64,000 bases of DNA from Symsagittifera roscoffensis (Eukaryota > Xenacoelomorpha > Acoela > Convolutidae), in contig NC_087063.1 in assembly GCF_963678635.1 (NCBI RefSeq), positions 1,280,287 to 1,344,286 of the forward strand. The letters run 5' to 3'. Positions 1 through 10,675 of the stretch are shown piece by piece. The notes beneath the pieces are model-generated. The model did not search any database. It saw only the letters and a list, made by a program, of their open reading frames with translations, and was not told where the DNA came from. Position 1 is the first letter of the stretch. Every line of letters starts with the position of its first letter. Made by a program: the position numbers and the translations under genes.

Positions 1-2
1 CT

Positions 3-515
3 AAGAAACCTGAAATAGGGAGGGTAGTTGAGTCATATTTTAACTTACCAAATGAACATTCAAGTAACATAGTACTAACAAACAGTGATTTCATGCTCAC
101 AAATAGAACATGTGCGATAGCAATCACAGCAGACATGAGTTTTAGGACAGCGTTAGCGGCAGATTTTAAGAGAGAATACAAAAACATAGAGTTCCTTTGG
201 AAGCAACGACCAGGAGTAGGGGGCGTAGCGGCCTTACCTCCGGCGGCGTCACAAATACCGGGAAAATACCTATGCTTCAAGGTGACGAGGGCGACGGAGA
301 AGCAGCACGTGGACCCAGAGAACCTAGTCTTATCCTTGACGAGGTTGAGAGACTTCCTCGTGGAAATAGACGTGAAGGAGCTCTCGCTTCCAGTGTACGA
401 TCCAAACAGAGGACGACTGCATCCTCGGGAATTGTACGCGCTTGTACACGTGATATTCTCTGATACTAATATACAAGTATATTTACATAAGAACTATTAC
501 TTAAGTATAGGCTGA
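3..515 (+). pseudogene. Element A pol C-terminal fragment (macro-domain-like module)
   Basis: An open frame enters from the left edge and ends at a stop at 513-515. It matches the last ~170 residues of the complete pol of element C, ending in YLSIG. The order of features (an AIAITADMSFRTAL strand-helix start, then FLWKQRPG, GKYLCF, ENLVLSLTRLRDFL, ELSLPVYDPNRG and IQVYLH) resembles the TARG1/Poa1-type macro domain, which binds or hydrolyses ADP-ribose. The usual glycine-rich GCGLD-like loop is replaced by YDPNRGRL, so catalysis is doubtful. The fragment is uninterrupted, but the gene is cut by the window edge and the element is non-functional overall. Confidence 0.75.
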
Positions 516-883
516 GTGACGTGCGAGAGGGTGTTAGGCTAACGACTAAGTTGTACGTAATGTGCGATTTGTGTGATATGTGTGTTATGTTATGTTATGT
601 GTTATGTTATTAAGATCCTGGGTAAGAAGGGGTTAGTGACCATGAACAACTGAATGACGATCTTAGGAGTAGATGCAAAGTTTGGACTGTCCAATCTTAG
701 GTCGAATTCCAAAATTTTAGAGACCGATTGATTTTAATAAATTTTAGAATAAAAATCTTCTTATCTGACTGTTTTTAAATAAATTTTAACGATATCTGTT
801 AAGGTGAAACTGACAAGTGTGATATTTGTGACTTCTTTTATAGATCCTGATTGATCATTTAATTACTCACTTGAGTCAAACCT
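516..883 (+). other. Element A spacer between pol and accessory ORF, with 3' splice-site-like sequence
   Basis: This is the non-coding spacer between the end of pol and the accessory ORF. It carries a short GTTAT-rich microsatellite around 575-610 and the odd palindrome TTGGACTGTCCAA near 681-693. A pyrimidine-rich tract ends in TATAG at 839-843 just before ATCCTGATTG. The same acceptor-like sequence occurs at the same place in elements B and C, about 75-100 bases before the accessory start codon. Confidence 0.55.
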
Positions 884-3228
884 TTGAATCAAATCGAATC
901 GAACTTGAAGAACAGAATGGACAGTTTCAACTTGGATGAATTGATGGACCTGGCAGAGGCATATGTAGGACCGATGAGAGATGCGATCTTTTGTCGGCTA
1001 ATGGATCGAGACTTTGCTCTGGAGGACCCAGAGGTAGTCATGTTGCTGACCGCCCTGATCAACATCTTGGGGCATGACAACCGTGGGGACCGCCCCACGG
1101 AAGTCCTGTTGATGGCAGCATATGGAGAGAGGGGAGTGCTAGACCACCCGAACATGAGAGCGATGAGGTGGAGAAACGGGGCTCTCTCCTGGATGAGCCT
1201 GGATTGGGAAGTTCTAGGACCTACCAACCAGGTGAAAAGCCTATGCCCTCCAAGCCCAAACCTGGGCTGACGAGAATGCATCAGGAGATGAACAGCGAGG
1301 CTGCCTCGTCTGGTTCACCACTGAGAGCAGCTGTGCCATCAAAGAGGGCGAAAGTGGGACAAAAGGTTCAGACGAACCAAACCATGCAAGATCTGGATGG
1401 GATGAAGGATGAACTGGAAAGGACGAAAAGGGAGCTGGACGAGATGACCAAAACCATGCTGATTACGGAGGAAGATCGGGACATGTGGAAAAGATTGTTC
1501 GAAGACTGCAACAAAAAGCAGGGTCAAGAAATTGAGCGCTTGAGGCAGGACTACAAGGAGCGATCGGAACGGATGGCGTTGACAACGGCCGTGGAGAAAG
1601 TGATACCTGCAAGGAGTATTCCTCGTGGGCAGTCCCCGATGGAGCTCTTGACGCCTCGAGAAACGAGTCAGACAACGGAGACACGACTCCCGACAGCGAC
1701 AGATCGAGTGACAATCCCGGACCCTAGTGACACCTTGGGTGACCCTGTCGTGGAACAAACGGTGAGGAAGCTGATAAAGACAGCTGGACGACTGGTCGCC
1801 AACAAAAATGCGCCAGGTTCCGGGGTGACCGCACCCTATGGAACGATCGACGACACGGGCAGAGTACGACTCTCCCAGACCGTGATCAGACAGGGGATAA
1901 GTGACGTGACGCCACTCATGGGGAGCTTGAAGGCCCCAGAGAGAAGAATACAGAAGATGCCAGCGAAGAAGGTGTCGCGTGTAATAGACGTACAAAAGAA
2001 CAAGCAATTGACGATATTGTTTGGGAATGTCGTGATGAAAGCAAGAACGGAAACGGAACTGATCGCAGATTGCCATGGAGGAAACGAGGTGAATCTAGTG
2101 ACTGCACTAGGGTTCTACAGCATGTTTAGTTCTTTAGAGTCACTATTGAATCTAGAACAGAGACATGAGATGGTCACTGCCATCAGAGTAGAAGTATTCC
2201 CAGGAGTTCTACAAACCGAGCAGAAACACATAGGAAAATGGAGGGAAGCGATCGAGGCGGAAATGAACATCAGACAAAGTGAGACTTATTGTAGACCATC
2301 AGGAGCACGATATTTGGTGGGCTCGACATTGGCTCCAATGTGCAAGAGCAGATACCCGGTGCATTTTGTAGCTGTGGATGTAAAGAGTACGAGAACGATC
2401 GTGGATCAAGCCTTCTCAGTACCAAAGTGTGTGAGACTAACGAGAACGTCCGAAAAATCTTACGAGTTGCTATGTAAGATGTTCTCAGCAGTTCCAGAGA
2501 GAACCAAGGAGGAGTTGGAATCGATACTGGGAAAGAAGTTCATGGGATACGTGAGCGGGAATTTCAGTGACTTTGAGAGACAGAGAGAGAGAGGATCAAT
2601 TGTTACAGATTACAATACAGTAGACGAGAATGATGAGGTCCACCGAGTGATGATGGAAGTAGAACCATTACTGGAAGCTTCGGGAAAACGTAATTGGAGG
2701 AGACACATGTTGACTCATGACGAGTTTCCCTGCCACTGCTTGCTGCAGACCTGGTGGTATCCCAAGCGTAGTAATCTGGTGTTGATCTGGGACTCTGGAG
2801 AGCTGCTCTCCATGGGCTTACCAGACTCATCACAGCCCATAAAAATAGTGATAGTGGGAGTTATGATGGCGAAACGATGGCTGGAAGCTCATGTGAAGGA
2901 AAACAATACACAGGAGGCGCCAACGAGAGAACAGTTGCGGAAATTAGATTGTCTAAAAGATTTAGATCTTTTTGAGACAATGTGCAAAATTCTAAACATT
3001 CCGATGGAAGTGAAGAAGATATGGGCAAGAAAACGATTGATGCCATGGTTCAGAGCTAACATGACTGCATGGTTGTACGAATATGCTAAGAAGCATATGT
3101 CGAAGCACGGCAGAGTGTACAGTGAATATCAGCTGGACATTGGAGCAGGAGCTTTCAAGCGAGCTTTCGTGACTCATCGGAATGCAGTGACCACCGCCCG
3201 CTGTAAAGAGAATTTCCAGGACAAGTGA
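884..3228 (+). pseudogene. Element A accessory ORF: frameshifted and fused by an internal deletion
   Basis: The start (MDSFNLDELMDLAEAYVG, ATG near 917) matches accessory ORF3 of element C. A deletion of about 14 bp near 1188 shifts the frame, so the rest is read from the frame covering 1168-3228. After a coiled-coil-rich stretch the reading passes at about 2005 from ORF3 (RVIDVQKN...) straight into the C-terminal half of ORF5 (LTILFGNVVMKART). The SGNH hydrolase domain, all of ORF4 and half of ORF5 are missing, a loss of about 6 kb relative to C. The junction lies on a short shared CAATTG-like sequence, which suggests a microhomology-mediated or template-switch deletion. At 2686-2688 this copy has GGA where element C has an in-frame TGA. 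The 3' end is shifted near 3200 relative to B and C. Confidence 0.82.
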
Positions 3229-4327
3229 ACGTAGTGGAAAGGAGAAGGAAGAGATGTTGAGGGGGGATTTGGAGAGAAGCGTGAGGTGATGTCTCCACAG
3301 CAGCTTCTGCCGAAACAGAGAATCTAACGTGGATCCCCTACCTTGTTGCAAACGGAGGGTAGAAGGGCGGAAGAGTTGGAGGACTGCTTCCAGCAGCGTC
3401 AGAGTGGCTAGCGATGTGTTGCAAGACGCAAAGACTGAAAGTGCAGAGTCGGCGTTACAGGAGGGGGATATGGAACATTGACAAACGGTCGAAAGAACAG
3501 GAGGCAAAAAAGAAAGAAATTTAGAGGAATTTAGAAGTTTTGGAACTTCTGAACGAGGAAAAAAGAAAAGAAAAAGGGAGTGACGAAGAGGAGGAAGTTA
3601 AAACTCCGAATTGTTTTATGTGTGTGAAAAACTCAAGTGAGAAACTAAGCAACCAAGTTGAGAACTGTAACTGAAAACTGTAATTGAAAACTGAAACATT
3701 TAGTTGAGTTTTGAATTTGTTGCATTTATAATTTTGCATGTTAATTTTAGTTTGTGGCTTTAGAGACACTCACTTACTATTTATTTAGAAAGGCTTGAGT
3801 GAAAGAGTATATTTAAATATTCCAGCTTGCATGATTGTTTTTAATCAACTAGGAGAACTGATCACTTTGTGGTGATATGAAAGGCTTGGGTAATCTCTCG
3901 AAGAGGGAGATTGTTTCATTGTTCTTTCTAACCACAGAGTTTCTTAGTTTTAATATTCAGGACAATAACAAGCAAGATTTCCGAAGGGAAGAAGCATAGT
4001 AGGATAATTTTAGCTTGTTGGTTGGCAGGACTGTCCTGCAAACCAACACCTTTTAAATCTAGGAGAAAAAGTTTTTAATCAAGACATTGACATTGGAAGT
4101 CAGAAAAGATGTTTTTATCTTAGGTCATATCCTCAATGTGCAGATTAATGAAAGAATTTGGAGGCTATAGTGATGTAGTATGATGCCATTTATAATCTGC
4201 AGTGAGTCGATGTGACGTAGATAAAAGTAATTTCGTGCATTTTGTAAATTCTGTTCGATGACACTGTAACCATTTTACGAACATTGCGCGATTCAATGAG
4301 GACATTGACCGGACTGTCCGGGGAGTA
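3229..4327 (+). other. Element A 3' untranslated region and polypurine tract
   Basis: No gene is visible. The stretch matches the 3' regions of B (5718-6534) and C (11613-12431). It contains a hairpin near 4020-4047 around the core GCAGGACTGTCCTGC and the odd palindrome CCGGACTGTCCGG at about 4311-4323. The purine run GGGGAGTA directly before the LTR start TGTGACATTCG is the likely polypurine tract. GGACTGTCC is the core shared by these palindromes and the one in the pol spacer. Confidence 0.6.
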
Positions 4328-4873
4328 TGTGACATTCGACCAGAATGGACCAAAATGCAGATCCGGCAGATTCGAGTTTTTAGCAGCGAAACTTCCGAAT
4401 TGGCAATTTTGAAGGTATAAGAGCGTTATTGGAACGATTGGCCAAACGGTGAAGGCTAGGATATTCTGGTATTTTGAAAATTTAAAAATTCGAAGTATGA
4501 CGTCATATTTCTGAGAAACGTCAGAAACGGCCATTTTTGATGCGTTTGAGAGACAACAACAAATTGCAGAAGTAGCAGAGACCGCTCCGAGTTGCAACTA
4601 TTGTGGGGTCTCGGGACTGGAACTTTTATTAACTTGTACAAACTTTTAGCTTCCCTATTATGTCCTGAATTGAATTTAATTAACATCTGAATTCATTCTA
4701 CTAAGATGAGAAGCTAGGAGTTGGGGGAAAGGGTTGATCCATCTTCGATGGAGATGATGATTTTTATCTACTGAACAAAAACAATAATAATTCAATAAAT
4801 AGTAGTAGCACTGTTTTTAGGAGTGACCTCGTGGTCTGGGGATACTGAGACCCAGCCATGAGCTCACTATTTC
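4328..4873 (+). repeat. Element A 3' LTR, first part (interrupted)
   Basis: The LTR begins TGTGACATTCGACC, the reverse complement of the LTR ends of B and C. It carries a CRE-type palindrome TGACGTCA at 4498-4505. Relative to the 937-bp LTR of C it lacks about 190 bp in the middle, including the paired hairpins. It stops at 4873 within ...CTCACTATTTC where element B starts. The continuation (GCATGTAATTAAG...) is found at 10564 and the LTR terminus at 35425. Confidence 0.85.
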
Positions 4874-5717
4874 TGTAACATTCGCCCGGAAGATACATAT
4901 CGACGGATAACAAAACTAAGTCTTAAGACGACTGGCTAGCGTCTAAACAGAGCTTTGCATGCTTTTCACCGTCTCTACCAAGCCAGTACTTTTTGGTGGT
5001 CTTTCCAACATCGGGTCGACAAAAACGTTACTGTTCTCCGGCTTCGACCAGAACGCTCAAATTAACTTAATTACATGCAAATAGTGAGCTCATGGCTGGG
5101 TCTCAGTATCCCCAGACCACGAGGTCACTCCTAAAAACAGGGCTACTATTTATTATATTACTATTGTTTTTGTTCAGTAGATAAAAATCATCATCTCCAT
5201 CGAAGATGGATCAACCTTTTCCCCCAACTCCTAGCACCTCATCCTTGTCAAAACTAATCCAAATATCAATTAAATTCAAGTCAGGACATGACAGGATGCT
5301 AAAAGTTCACACGAGTCAATAAAAGTTTTCCGTCCCGAGACCCTTCCGGATTCTTGAATCCGGTGAATCAAGCCCGTTGATCTCGATTTCTTCCCAATCC
5401 GGAAGGCTGATTTCTCACCCTTCACCGTTGTTCGCAACGGTCTTGCAACTATTTTAGCAGCACAATAGTTGCAACTCGGAACGTTTTCTGCAATCTGCTG
5501 CTGTTTTTCTTATCACGATTGTCGTTGCTATCGTCAGCGCAACTAATGTTGTTGTGTTTCTTCTCTCGTTTCTTGTTAAAATGGCAGTTTCAGCATTTCT
5601 CAGAAATGTGTCGTCATCATTCGAATTTTTGAAATTTTAAAATACTAGAATATTCCAGCCCTCACCGTTTTGCATATTCCAGAGATTGCATTTTGGCCAT
5701 TCTGGTCGAATGTCACA
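4874..5717 (-). repeat. Element B 3' LTR
   Basis: The LTR starts TGTAACATTCG and ends CGAATGTCACA, giving near-perfect inverted termini of TG...CA type. It is 844 bp, shorter than the C LTRs because a segment near 5665 (between CTCACCGTTT and GCAGAGATTG in the B 5' LTR) is lost. It contains the inverted repeat CCGGATTCTTGAATCCGG near 5346, a TTCG-loop hairpin near 5426 and a larger hairpin near 5446-5475. Confidence 0.88.
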
Positions 5718-6534
5718 TACTCCCCGGACAGTCCGGTCAATGTCCTCATTGAATCGCGCAATGTTCGTAAAATGGTTACAGTGTCATCGAACAGAATTTA
5801 CAAAATGCACGAAATTACTTTTATCCACGTCACATCGACTCACTGCAGAATATAAATGGCATCATACTACATCACTATAGCCTCCAAATTCTTTCATTAA
5901 TCTGAACATTAAGGATATGACTTAAGATATAACATATTTTCTGACTTCCATTGTCAATGTCCCGATTAAAACTTTTTCTCTTAGATTTAAAAGGTGTTGG
6001 CTTGCAGGACAGTCCTGCCAACCAACAAGCTAAAATTATCCTACTATGCTCCTTCCCTTCGGAAATCTTGCTTGTTTATTGTCCTGAATATTAAAACTAA
6101 GAAACTTTGTGGTTAGAAAGAACAATGCAACAACCTCCCTCCTCAAGAAGTTACTCAAGTTTTTCATGTCACCACAAAGTGATCAGTCTTCCTAAGTGAT
6201 TAAAAACAATCATGCAGGCTGGAATATTTAAATATACTCTTCCCTTAAGCCTTTCTAAATAAATAATAAGTGTCTCTAAAGCCACTTCTGCTAAAATCAA
6301 AATGCATATTTATAAATACAACAATTTCAAAACTCAACAAAATGTTTCAGTTTTCTATTACAACTTGGTTGCTTGGTTTCTCACTTGAGTTTTTCACACA
6401 CATAAAACAATTCTGAGTTTTGACTTTTCTTCATCATTCCTTTGTTCTCTGCTTTTTTCGTCGTTTAGAAGTTCTAAAACTTCTAAATTCTTCTAATTTT
6501 CTTTCTTGTTGCCTCTTGCTTTCTCGACCATTCG
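5718..6534 (-). other. Element B 3' untranslated region
   Basis: No gene is seen. The region is co-linear with the 3' regions of A and C and carries CCGGACAGTCCGG next to the LTR and the hairpin GCAGGACAGTCCTGC near 6005-6019. Confidence 0.6.
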
Positions 6535-8627
6535 TCAATTTTCCATTTCCTCCTCCTGTGATGCTGACTCCGCACTTTCGGTTTCCGTGTCTTGTAGCAC
6601 GTCGTTGGCTAACCTGACGCTGTTGGAAGCCGTCCTCCAACACTTCTGCTCTTCTACCCTCTGTTTACAGCAAGGTAGGGGATCCACGTTGGATTCTCTG
6701 TTTCTGCAGAAACTGTTGTGGAGACACAACGTCACGTTTCTCTCCAAATCTTCTTTCAGCATCTCTGCCTTTTCATTTCCACCACGCTCACTCGTCCTGG
6801 AAATTCTTTTCACGGCGGTGGTCACTGCATTCCGATGAGTCACGAAAGCTCGCTTGAAAGCTCCTGCCCCAATGTCCAGCTGATATTCACTGTACACTCT
6901 GCCATGCTTCGACATATGCTTTTTCGCATACTCGTACAACCATGCAGTCATGTTAGCGCTGAACCATGGCATCAATCGTTTTCTCGCCCATATCTTCTTC
7001 ACTTCCATCGGAATGTTTAGAACTTTGCACATTGTCTCAAAAAGATCTAAATCTTTTAGACAATCTGATTTCCGCAATTGTTCTCTCGTCGGCGCCTCCT
7101 TCCTGATGCTGTCAGGCTTCTCGTATTCATTGGCACAGTGCAAACGGTCAGTACCGCGCAACTGAACTTCTGCCAGAGGGTAGTGAACAAACACACCATC
7201 ATTGACTCCCACAGTGCTTCCTGCTCGTCTGATCCTCTGGAGCTGTCATTCGTCCCAACTAAGATCATCACATTGGGAATCTTCCCTGGATTCATCAGTT
7301 CCACCATCCGATATAATTGGGCTATCGTCGCACCTCCAAAGGCCATCACCGTGGTGACCCACGAGGTCCTCAAATTCGACAGCACTCTGACTAAACTGTC
7401 TCCCAATATCAGGTGAGATGTCCCGAGTGGTGGTTGCTGCAGGTTCACAGCCGGGCTCCGGGTAGCTCGATTGAAGCAGGCCCTCGGATCTGTCTCCGGA
7501 ACTCCCGTGAAATTATACTTCAATTGATTATTCTTCTGCACGTCTATTACACGAGACACTTTCTTCGCTGGCATCTTTCGTACTTTCCTCTCTGGAATTC
7601 TCGAGCTCCCCATGAGTGGTGTCACGTTACTTATCCCTTGTCTGATCACGGTCTGGGAGAGTTGTACTCTGCCCGTATCGTCAATCGTTCCATAGGGTGC
7701 AGTCACCCCGGAACCTGGCGCATTCATGTTAGCGACCAGTCGTCCAGCTGTCTCTATCAGTTTCCTCACTGTCTGTTCTACGACGGGGTCACCCAAGGTG
7801 TCACTAGGATCCGGGATCGTTACTCGATTTGTCTCTGTTGGAGGTCGTGTCTCCGTTGTTTGACTCATTTCTCGAGGCGTCAAGAGCTCCATCGGGGACT
7901 GCCCACGAGGAATATCCCTTGCAGGTATCACTTTCTCCACGGCCGTTGTCAACGCTACCTGCTCCGATCGCTCTTTTTATTCCTGCCTTAAGCGTTCGAT
8001 CTCTTGACCCTGCTTTTTGTTGCAGTCTTCAAACAACTTTCTCCACATGTCCCGATCTTCCTCCATCTGGAGCATGCTTCTGGTCATCTCGTCCAGCTCC
8101 TTCTTCGTATTTCTCAGCTGATCGTTCATCTCGTCCAGATCTTGTATGGTTTGGTTCGTCTGAACCTTCTGTGTTACTTTCGCCCTTTTTGGTGGCACAG
8201 CTGCTCTCAGTGGTGAACCAGACGAGGTCGCCTCGCTGTTCATCTCCCGATGCATTCTCGTCAACCCAGGTTTGGGCTTAGAGGGCATTGGCATCTCACC
8301 TGGTTGGTAAGTCCTAGAACTTCCCAATCCAGGCTCATTCGCCAAGTCACTCCCTGAGAGAGCCCCGTTTCTCCAACTCATCACTCTCATGTTCGGGCGG
8401 TCTAGTACTCCTCTTTCTCCATATGCTGCCATCAACAGGACTTCCGTGGGGCGGTCCCCACGGTTGTCGTGCCCCAAGATGTTGATCAGGGCGTTCAGCA
8501 ACATGACCACCTCTTGGTCCTCCAGAGCGAAGTCTCGTTCGATCAGCCGACGATAGATCGCATCTACCATCGGTCCTACATATGCCTCTGCCAGGTCCAT
8601 CAATTCATCCAGGTTGAAGTTGTCCAT
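6535..8627 (-). pseudogene. Element B accessory ORF: premature stop plus internal deletion
   Basis: Translation begins at the ATG at 8625-8627 (MDNFNLDELMDLAEAYVG), as in element C ORF3. A TAA at 7977-7979 replaces the TAC (Tyr) codon of C and ends the first segment after ...IERLRQE. The same frame reopens and covers the SGNH hydrolase domain (GDSL, FGGAT and VGTND motifs) down to about 7100. A deletion then removes the rest of that domain, ORF4 and most of ORF5, joining SGRR to EAPTREQLRK out of frame. The tail (EAPTREQ... to EMEN) is open to 6535. The deletion boundary differs from that in element A, so the two losses were independent. Confidence 0.82.
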
Positions 8628-8698
8628 TCTATTCTTTTCAAGTTTGATTTGATTCGATTCTTTGACTCGAGTGAGTAATTTAAATGATCAATCAGGAT

Positions 8699-8712
8699 CT
8701 AGAAAAGAAATC
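8699..8712 (-). promoter_or_regulatory. 3' splice-site-like sequence before element B accessory ORF
   Basis: On the minus strand the sequence reads TTTCTTTTCTAG followed by ATCCTGATTG, about 70 bases upstream of the accessory start codon. A and C have the same sequence at the same position. Confidence 0.45.
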
Positions 8713-9017
8713 ACGAATGTCACACTTGTTAGTTTCACCTTAATATATATCGTTAAAATTTGCTTAAAACAGTTCAGATAAAAAGATATTTATCCTAAAA
8801 ATTGTTAAAATCAATTGGTTTCTAAAATTTTGGAATTCGACCTAAGATTGGACAGTCCAAACTTTGGATCTATTCCCAAGATTGTCATTCAGTTGTTCAT
8901 GGTCACTAACCCCTACTTACCCATGATCTTAATAACCTAACACATAACATAACATAACACACATATCACATATTACACGCAACTTAATCTTTGGCCTAAC
9001 ACTCTTTCGCACTTCAC

Positions 9018-9525
9018 TCAGCCTATACTTAAGTAATATTTCTTATGTAGATATACTTGTATGTTTGTATCAGAGAATATCACGTGTACAAGCGCGTACA
9101 ATTCCCGAGTATGCAGTCTTCCTCTGTTTGGATCGTACACTGGAAGCGAGAGCTCCTTCACGTCCATTTCCACAAGGAAGTCCCTCAGCCTCGTCAAACA
9201 CAAGACTAGGTTTTCTGGGTCCACGTGCTGCTTCTCTGTCGCCCTCGTTACCAAGAAGCATAAGTACTTTCCCGGTACCTGCGACACCGCCGGAGGTAAG
9301 GCTGCTACGCCCCCTATCCCTGGTCTTTGCTTCCAAAGGAATTCCACGTTTTTGTATTCTCTCTTAAAATCTACCGCTAACGCTGTCCTAAAACTCATGT
9401 CTGCGGTGATTGCTATCGCACATGTTCTGTTTGTGAGTATGAAATCACTGTCTGTTAGTATTATGTTACTTGAATATTCATTTGGTAAATTAAAATATGA
9501 CTCAACTACCCTGCTTTGATCCCCA
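9018..9525 (-). pseudogene. Element B pol C-terminal fragment (macro-domain-like module)
   Basis: This reading frame matches the last ~165 residues of pol in element C (VVESYFNLPNEYSS to YYLSIG). It is joined at its N-terminal side, near 9517-9525, to leader sequence near the 5' LTR. The fragment has no internal stop. It is the only part of pol kept in this copy, as it is also the only part of pol visible for A. Confidence 0.75.
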
Positions 9526-9563
9526 GAGTATGGGCCCACCGTGGAGCGCCATAAAAACATGTA

Positions 9564-10460
9564 TGTAACATTCGCCCGGAAGATACATATCGACGGATAA
9601 CAAAACTAAGTCTTAAGACGACTGGCTAGCGTCTAAACAGAGCTTTGCATGCTTTTCACCGTCTCTACCAAGCCAGTACTTTTCGGTGGTCTTTCCAACA
9701 TCGGGTCGACAAAAACGTTACTGTTCTCCGGCTTCGACCAGAACGCTCAAATTAACTTAATTACATGCAAATAGTGAGCTCATGGCTGGGTCTCAGTATC
9801 CCCAGACCACGAGGTCACTCCTAAAAACAGGGCTACTATTTATTATATTACTATTGTTTTTGTTCAGTAGATAAAAATCATCATCTCCATCGAAGATGGA
9901 TCAACCCTTTCCCGCAACTCCTAGCACCTCATCCTTGTCAAAACTAATCCAAATATCAATTAAATTCAAGTCAGGATATGACAGGATGCTAAAAGTTCAC
10001 ACGAGTCAATAAAAGTTTTCCGTCCCGAGACCCTTCCGGATTCTTGAATCCGGTGAATCAAGCCCGTTGATCTCGATTTCTTCCCAATCCGGAAGGCTGA
10101 TTTCTTACCCTTCACCGTTGTTCGCAACGGCCTTGCAACTATTGTAGCAGCACAATAGTTGCAACTCGGAACGTTTTCTGCAATCTGCTGCTGTTTTTCT
10201 TATCACGATTGTCGTTGCTATCGTCAGCGCAACTAATGTTGTTGAGTTTCTTCTCTCGTTTCTTGTTAAAATGGCCGTTTCAGCATTTCTCAGAAATGTG
10301 TCGTCATCATTCGAATTTTTGAAATTTTAAAATACTAGAATATTCCAGCCCTCACCGTTTGGCTAAACGTTCCAATAACGCCCTTAGTTCTTAAAAACCA
10401 CCAATCCGGAAGGCTTACTGCTAAAATTCCGAATTCTGCAGAGATTGCATTTTGGCCATT
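9564..10460 (-). repeat. Element B 5' LTR, outer end lost
   Basis: The LTR begins TGTAACATTCG at 9564 and is nearly identical to the B 3' LTR, but it retains the segment between CTCACCGTTTGG and GCAGAGATTG. The last ~20 bases expected before the terminal CA are absent; at 10461 the sequence turns into a perfect palindrome. A TGGCGCTCC motif lies 12 bases inside the LTR (9543-9551, minus strand), as in element C. Confidence 0.85.
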
Positions 10461-10503
10461 GTGTTCGGCGTTCCGATTTAGAACGCCGAACACAATGGCC
10501 AAA
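10451..10503. repeat. Perfect 23-bp inverted repeat at the B / A-LTR junction
   Basis: Arms 10451-10473 and 10481-10503 are exact reverse complements with a 7-base loop (CGATTTA). The first ten bases of the left arm (TTTGGCCATT) are LTR sequence, so the right arm ends in an inverted copy of the LTR end. The inner part and loop (TCGGCGTTCCGATTTAG) match 17 bases of pol near 26993-27009. This looks like filler DNA from fold-back or template-switch repair of a broken element end. Confidence 0.9.
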
Positions 10504-10675
10504 TTTTTAGGAGTGACCTCGTGGTCTGGGGATACTGAGACCCAGCCATGAGCTCACTATTTCTGCATGTAATTAAGTTAATTTAAGTGTTTTGACCGAA
10601 GCCGAAAGCAGTAACGTTTTTTGTCGACCCGATGCTAGAAAGACCACCGAAAGTACTGGCTTGGTAGAGACGGTT
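10504..10675 (+). repeat. Element A LTR, middle fragment between B and C
   Basis: The first 60 bases repeat 4814-4873 exactly and the rest continues the A LTR (GCATGTAATTAAG... to ...GAGACGGTT). It ends exactly where the C terminus TGTAACATTTG begins, and the next LTR piece is on the far side of C at 35331 (GTTAAAAACAT). Confidence 0.88.

Larger units (their letters stand above)
1..4873 (+). mobile_element. Element A: degraded Ty3/gypsy-class LTR retrotransposon, 3' part
   Basis: This is the plus-strand member of the three-copy family and runs in from the left edge, so its gag, most of pol and 5' LTR are outside the window. It contains the last part of pol (3-515), a spacer, a deleted and frameshifted accessory ORF (884-3228), a 3' untranslated stretch and the first part of its 3' LTR (4328-4873). 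Every block matches element C on the opposite strand. The 3' LTR is broken at 4873, where the terminus of element B (TGTAACATTCG) begins; the missing LTR pieces lie at 10504-10675 and 35331-35425. A therefore appears to be the oldest of the three and the target of the other two (inference from nesting). Confidence 0.88.
4874..10460 (-). mobile_element. Element B: internally deleted LTR retrotransposon copy
   Basis: This minus-strand copy of about 5.6 kb is bounded by LTRs at 4874-5717 (3') and 9564-10460 (5', end lost). Between them lie only a pol C-terminal fragment (9018-9525), the spacer and a deleted accessory ORF (6535-8627). Gag, protease, RT, RNase H and integrase are missing: the sequence passes from the leader start near 9540 to the pol C-terminus near 9517. 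A second deletion joins the SGNH domain to the last accessory segment. B lies inside the A LTR, flanked by an exact 60-bp direct repeat (4814-4873 and 10504-10563), far longer than a normal target duplication. Confidence 0.88.

Noticed and set aside
7829-8281. Plus-strand ORFs over elements B and C (also 13385-26739 and 27454-31215)
   Set aside because: They are antisense shadows of conserved minus-strand coding sequence, with no motifs of their own.
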